A DNA stretch of 64,000 nt from JBJXGV01 sp046160485 (lineage in GTDB: Bacteria > Orphanbacterota > Orphanbacteria > JBJXGV01). Shown one piece after another: positions 61,102 to 64,000 of this stretch. How positions within the stretch are numbered: the first letter of the stretch is position 1; each line of letters starts with the position of its first letter. The position numbers and the translations under genes were made by a program. The stretch is taken from contig JBJXGV010000075.1 of the NCBI GenBank assembly GCA_046160485.1, positions 1 through 64,000 of the forward strand, read 5' to 3'. Below the pieces are notes generated by a model, which had not been told where the DNA came from, did no database searches, and saw only the letters and a list, made by a program, of their open reading frames with translations.

Positions 61102-61818
61102 CTAATGCCCGACGTGTCCAGCCCCGAACGCCATGAGCGCCACACCCGCCAGGAGCGCGCCGAGATTCTTGAGTCTCCCCTCGTGCTGCCCGTGCACGTG
61201 CGGCAGCATATCGGACGTCGCGATCGCGAGGAACGTTCCCGCCGCGACAGCGAGCGAGATCGCGATCGCCTCGTGCGGCAGCGATTTCAAGAATAGGAAC
61301 GACACGAGAACGCCGAGCGGCGTCATGCAGGCAAGGACGAACGAGAGGACGACGATTCGCGTCCGCGTGTAGCGTCCGAGGAGCAGCACTCCCGTCAGCG
61401 AGAACGTCGAGGGGATCTTATGTATCGCGACGGCCGCGAAGACCGGAAGCGAAACGCTGGGCGACGTGAGGCTCGCCCCGAGTGAGAAGCCCTCGACGAG
61501 GTCGTGGAAAACGATCCCGAAGAACGCAGCCGCGCCGAGGCGGTGATAATCGCAGCCTTGCTCCTCGCACGTGTGCGAGAGGATGAATCGCTCGAGGATG
61601 TAGAGGACGAGAAACCCCGCAAGCACGGCGCCGCCGAAATGCGCCGTGTGGGCGGCGGCCTCCGGCAACATGTGGAAGAAGGTCGCGCCGAGGAGAATGC
61701 CGGCGCAGAAGGAGACGACGAGGCAGAGCGTTGCGCGCGACCAGTTCCGAACGAGAGGAAGCAGGCTCCCCGCGAACGAAATCACGAGAAGCGCCCCCAC
61801 GTACGCGGCGACAACCAT
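61102..61818 (-). CDS. ZIP-family metal transporter
   Basis: About 238 residues from ATG 61818 (MVVAAYVGALL). Eight hydrophobic segments are visible. The ZIP transport-site motifs are VFHDLVEGFSLGASL (TM4 H-x3-E-G) and AIHKIPSTFSL (TM5 H-K-x-P). An intervening CEEQGCDYH loop after TM3 could bind metal. The C-terminal HVHGQHEGR has more His residues. ZIP proteins import Zn2+, Fe2+ or other divalent metals into the cytoplasm. The gene overlaps nothing but lies 9 bases after the cytochrome-like lipoprotein gene. Confidence 0.9.
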   Translation of the reverse strand: MVVAAYVGALLVISFAGSLLPLVRNWSRATLCLVVSFCAGILLGATFFHMLPEAAAHTAHFGGAVLAGFLVLYILERFILSHTCEEQGCDYHRLGAAAFFGIVFHDLVEGFSLGASLTSPSVSLPVFAAVAIHKIPSTFSLTGVLLLGRYTRTRIVVLSFVLACMTPLGVLVSFLFLKSLPHEAIAISLAVAAGTFLAIATSDMLPHVHGQHEGRLKNLGALLAGVALMAFGAGHVGH

Positions 61819-61826
61819 CGGTGAGG

Positions 61827-62798
61827 TCAGTTGTTTTCCGCTCCTTCGTCGATCCAGCGCTCGATCAGGTCGATCGTGGTCGCCGAGAACTTCGTCTTGT
61901 TCTGCGGCATCTGATTCGTCGCGATCTGCGGAGCACCGCCGGGGCGTAGCACGCGAACGAGCCAGCTCGACGCCCCGTCGCCCGGAATGACGATCGGTCC
62001 GTTCACGCTGCCCCCGTCCATGATGTTCGAATACGTGGTCATGCGGAGGTTGCGCTGCGCGGCACCGTTCGCGGGATGACACGAGGGATCATTGCAGCGC
62101 GACGCGCCCGCCGTGAAGAGCGGCAAGATCTGCTGCTGGAATGAAACCGGCGGCGCCGTGTTCACCGTAATGGCGGCTGAATCCGCGGCGCCGTTGAAGA
62201 TCGCGCGGATCGTCGCGGATCCGTCGGCACGCGCGGTGATCACGCCGTTCGCGTCGACGGTCGCGACGCCGTCGTCCGACGAGGAGTACGCGATCGGCGC
62301 ACCCGCAATGTTTCTCAATCGCGCGCCGTTGACCCACTCGATCGTACCGAGCGTCGGCCGGGTCTCATCGACTGCCCGTAGCGTCGCGGACTCGGGTGTT
62401 ATCGCCAGCGATGCGACGCCGACCGAAGCGAGCGTGTCGACGCGGGCGACCGCGGTGTCCGTAAACGCGCCGTTGCGCGCAATCACGAACGCCTCGCCGA
62501 TCCCGGTCGCGACGACTTCGCCGCTCGAGATCACGCCGGAGACCGACGTGTTGCTCGACGAATAGGCCGTGGCCGTGTCGAACGTGATATCTCGCGATCC
62601 GTCCGTGGCCTCCTCTGTCACGGTCAGTTGAAGCACGGCGCCGACTCGAGGCAATACGACGGGGTCGGGTGAGATCGCAATCGCGAGTGTTCGCGGTTCC
62701 ATCGGGTCGTCGCCGCCGCATCCGGAGAACGCGCCGGCGCTCGCGATCGCCAGCGCGACCGCGACGGCGATCGCGCGGCGCCTGTTAAAAGCCTGCAT
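61827..62798 (-). CDS. Lipoprotein with BIG2-like domains and C-x4-C-H cytochrome-like end (copy 2)
   Basis: About 323 residues from ATG 62798; GGAGGAG upstream favours it over the ATG six bases earlier. Lipobox FSGCGG (Cys about residue 27). Two BIG2-type Ig-like domains (about 35-205) show AYSSSNTSVSGVISSGEVVATGIGEAFVIA and AYSSSDDGVATVDANGVITARADGSATIRA. The last 105 residues have a single C-N-D-P-S-C-H motif (a C-x4-C-H haem-type site), GPIVIPGDGASSWLVRVLRPGG and a Met-containing IATNQMPQ (possible axial ligand). This resembles small cytochrome-like domains of planctomycete and FCB lipoproteins. Its start overlaps the paralogue upstream. Confidence 0.8.
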   Translation of the reverse strand: MQAFNRRRAIAVAVALAIASAGAFSGCGGDDPMEPRTLAIAISPDPVVLPRVGAVLQLTVTEEATDGSRDITFDTATAYSSSNTSVSGVISSGEVVATGIGEAFVIARNGAFTDTAVARVDTLASVGVASLAITPESATLRAVDETRPTLGTIEWVNGARLRNIAGAPIAYSSSDDGVATVDANGVITARADGSATIRAIFNGAADSAAITVNTAPPVSFQQQILPLFTAGASRCNDPSCHPANGAAQRNLRMTTYSNIMDGGSVNGPIVIPGDGASSWLVRVLRPGGAPQIATNQMPQNKTKFSATTIDLIERWIDEGAENN

Positions 62799-63801
62799 TC
62801 GCATCCTCTCCTCCAATGTCGGGGCATTCGTTCGACGAGGGGCAAGCGCCCTGATCGATCCAGTCTTCGATGATTCCAATATTCGCGGCGCTTAGGACTC
62901 CGCCCAGCGGCATGAGCCGCGTTCCGGGAAGGACCCCTCGCAGCGCCAGGAAAAGACGGCTTGCCGCGGCGTCGCCGGGGACGACAATCGGACCGTTGAC
63001 GCCGCCTGCCATAACGTTTTCGTACGAGTTGAGGCGAAGGCCGCGCTGTGGCGTCGCGTCCACCGCGCCGGGATGACAGAGCGGAAGCGCGCAGCGGCCG
63101 ATCAGGATCGGGAAGACATCGCGGTCGAACACGATTCGCCGCTCGGGGAACACGCGGACCGCGACATCGGTTTTTTTCCCGCGATAGCTTACGGAAATCG
63201 TCGCCGTACCTGTCGCGACACCGGTGATTTCGCCGCTTGCGGAGACGCGTGCGACGCTGGTGTTGCTCGACGCGTACGAGAACGGCGCCCCCGCCGCTTC
63301 GAGACGGGCGCCGTTCGCCCAGATCGCCTCGGCGCGCAATGCGCGCGTCTCCGCGATGACGACCACGACTTCGTTCGCGGAGGCGATAAGCGAATCGAGC
63401 GGCACCGCGGCGGATTCATCGACGATGACGTCCGCGGTGTCCCCTTGGCCGCCGAACCCTGCGGCGACGCGCGTCGTTCCGATACCCGCGGCGGAGACGA
63501 TCCCACTGCCGATTCCCGCGACGGTAGCGTCGCGCGACGAGTACGACGTCGACGACGCGAGCGTGACATCGGATTCGCGAAGGTCGTCGTATTGCGCGGT
63601 AACGGCGACGGAAATCGACGCGCCGATCGCCGGGAAGAGTAACGAGTCGGGCGTGAGCGTCACCGAGACGACCTCGGTCGCGGGCGCGGGCGAGGCGCCG
63701 TCATCCGAGCACCCGGCGAGCGCGACGATACCTGCGACGACACCCGCGGCGGCATAAAGTCCGCGTGCCAGCCGCACGGGCATGCGCAGAAGTCCGCCCA
63801 C
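62785..63801 (-). CDS. Lipoprotein with BIG2-like domains and C-x4-C-H cytochrome-like end (copy 1)
   Basis: About 338 residues from GTG 63801 with AAGGAAC upstream; ATG 63783 is an alternative. Lipobox LAGCSD. Its order is the same as in the following paralogue: Ig-like domains (SYSSRDATVAGIGSGIVSAAGIGTTRVA; SYASSNTSVARVSASGEITGVATGTATISV) and a final C-A-L-P-L-C-H motif followed by GPIVVPGDAAASRLFLALRG, RLMPLGG and IEDWIDQGACP. Met in RLMPLGG could be the second haem ligand. The 14-base overlap with the next gene shows they are one unit. A role in periplasmic or surface electron transfer is possible; haem attachment to C-x4-C-H is unproven. Confidence 0.8.
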   Translation of the reverse strand: MGGLLRMPVRLARGLYAAAGVVAGIVALAGCSDDGASPAPATEVVSVTLTPDSLLFPAIGASISVAVTAQYDDLRESDVTLASSTSYSSRDATVAGIGSGIVSAAGIGTTRVAAGFGGQGDTADVIVDESAAVPLDSLIASANEVVVVIAETRALRAEAIWANGARLEAAGAPFSYASSNTSVARVSASGEITGVATGTATISVSYRGKKTDVAVRVFPERRIVFDRDVFPILIGRCALPLCHPGAVDATPQRGLRLNSYENVMAGGVNGPIVVPGDAAASRLFLALRGVLPGTRLMPLGGVLSAANIGIIEDWIDQGACPSSNECPDIGGEDANAGF

Positions 63802-64000
63802 TGCGTTCCTTCGAACACTCGAGTTTCCCTTTATCAACGAGAGGAGTGGCCTGCGGTTCGAGACTGGATTCGGCGAAACCGGGGGAGTGAGCGAGTGATC
63901 GCGACCGGCGCGATCCGACGTGCGACTCAAGAACGCTGCGAGTATAGGGAGGCCACGGCGCATCCGTCAACGTCGCTCGCGTCCCGCGCTGCGCGCGCCG

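Overview
The window is about two-thirds G+C and densely coded. It suggests a Gram-negative (diderm) bacterium: there are outer-membrane beta-barrels, many lipoproteins, and a TonB/ExbB/ExbD system. Two secreted proteins end in FlgD-like Ig modules, and c-type-cytochrome-like lipoproteins with C-x4-C-H motifs are present. This mix is typical of Candidatus Eisenbacteria and related FCB-superphylum lineages. The placement is an inference from gene content, not from a marker gene. I see no rRNA, tRNA, CRISPR array, insertion sequence, phage or integrase.

Layout. 0.3-3.5 kb: two secreted or lipoproteins of unknown role. 3.5-6.7 kb: a tightly overlapping four-gene membrane cluster (minus strand, DUF6754 type). 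6.9-12.2 kb: an OPT-family transporter followed by a TIM-barrel-like lipoprotein, an NHL-repeat lipoprotein and a secreted beta-propeller. 12.3-17.0 kb: a minus-strand operon with a YgfZ-like folate-binding protein, a hybrid-motif protein, a glutamate mutase L (GlmL)-like ATPase and two small proteins. 17.5-21.2 kb: an OmpA-like lipoprotein, a membrane Ser/Thr kinase, and a phosphoglucose/phosphomannose isomerase. 21.2-27.3 kb: an operon of porin, cupredoxin, histidine kinase and sigma-54 response regulator, facing a YHS-type lipoprotein gene that carries an in-frame TGA. 27.8-36.3 kb: an AlgE-like porin, a Crp/Fnr regulator, a nucleoside phosphorylase-like protein, two GT-C-like membrane proteins, a lipoprotein and an AIM24/GYF_2 protein. 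36.6-42.7 kb: an H1-like basic protein, metE, ferredoxin, the selenium-linked M20 hydrolase YgeY with its regulator, and a methyltransferase. 42.8-47.5 kb: a cyclophilin, a TolQ/ExbB homologue, a membrane glycosyltransferase-like protein, a universal stress protein and a TIGR02757 protein. 47.9-55.4 kb: a nine-gene TonB-energising operon. 55.4-60.5 kb: a beta-CASP nuclease, then iron genes (Fur, FeoB, a Cys-rich mini-protein, a DtxR/FeoA regulator). 60.8-61.1 kb: a 20-residue lysine-rich peptide gene with a near-consensus promoter and a strong terminator. 61.1-63.8 kb: a ZIP transporter and two paralogous cytochrome-like lipoproteins.

The most notable observation is the gene at 26542-27315. 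A UGA interrupts a YHS/TRASH-like metal-binding motif exactly where relatives carry Cys (F-C-C-x-x-C becomes F-C-UGA-x-x-C). The same frame continues for 144 codons with further YHS-like repeats. A bacterial SECIS-like hairpin sits at the expected distance after the UGA. The gene therefore looks like a selenoprotein. A near-consensus sigma-54 promoter lies upstream of it, and an NtrC-type activator with its kinase, a cupredoxin and a porin are encoded next door. The YgeY hydrolase 13 kb away independently points to selenium metabolism in this organism. Together these suggest a metal- or redox-responsive envelope system built around a selenocysteine metal-binding lipoprotein. That system-level reading is inference.
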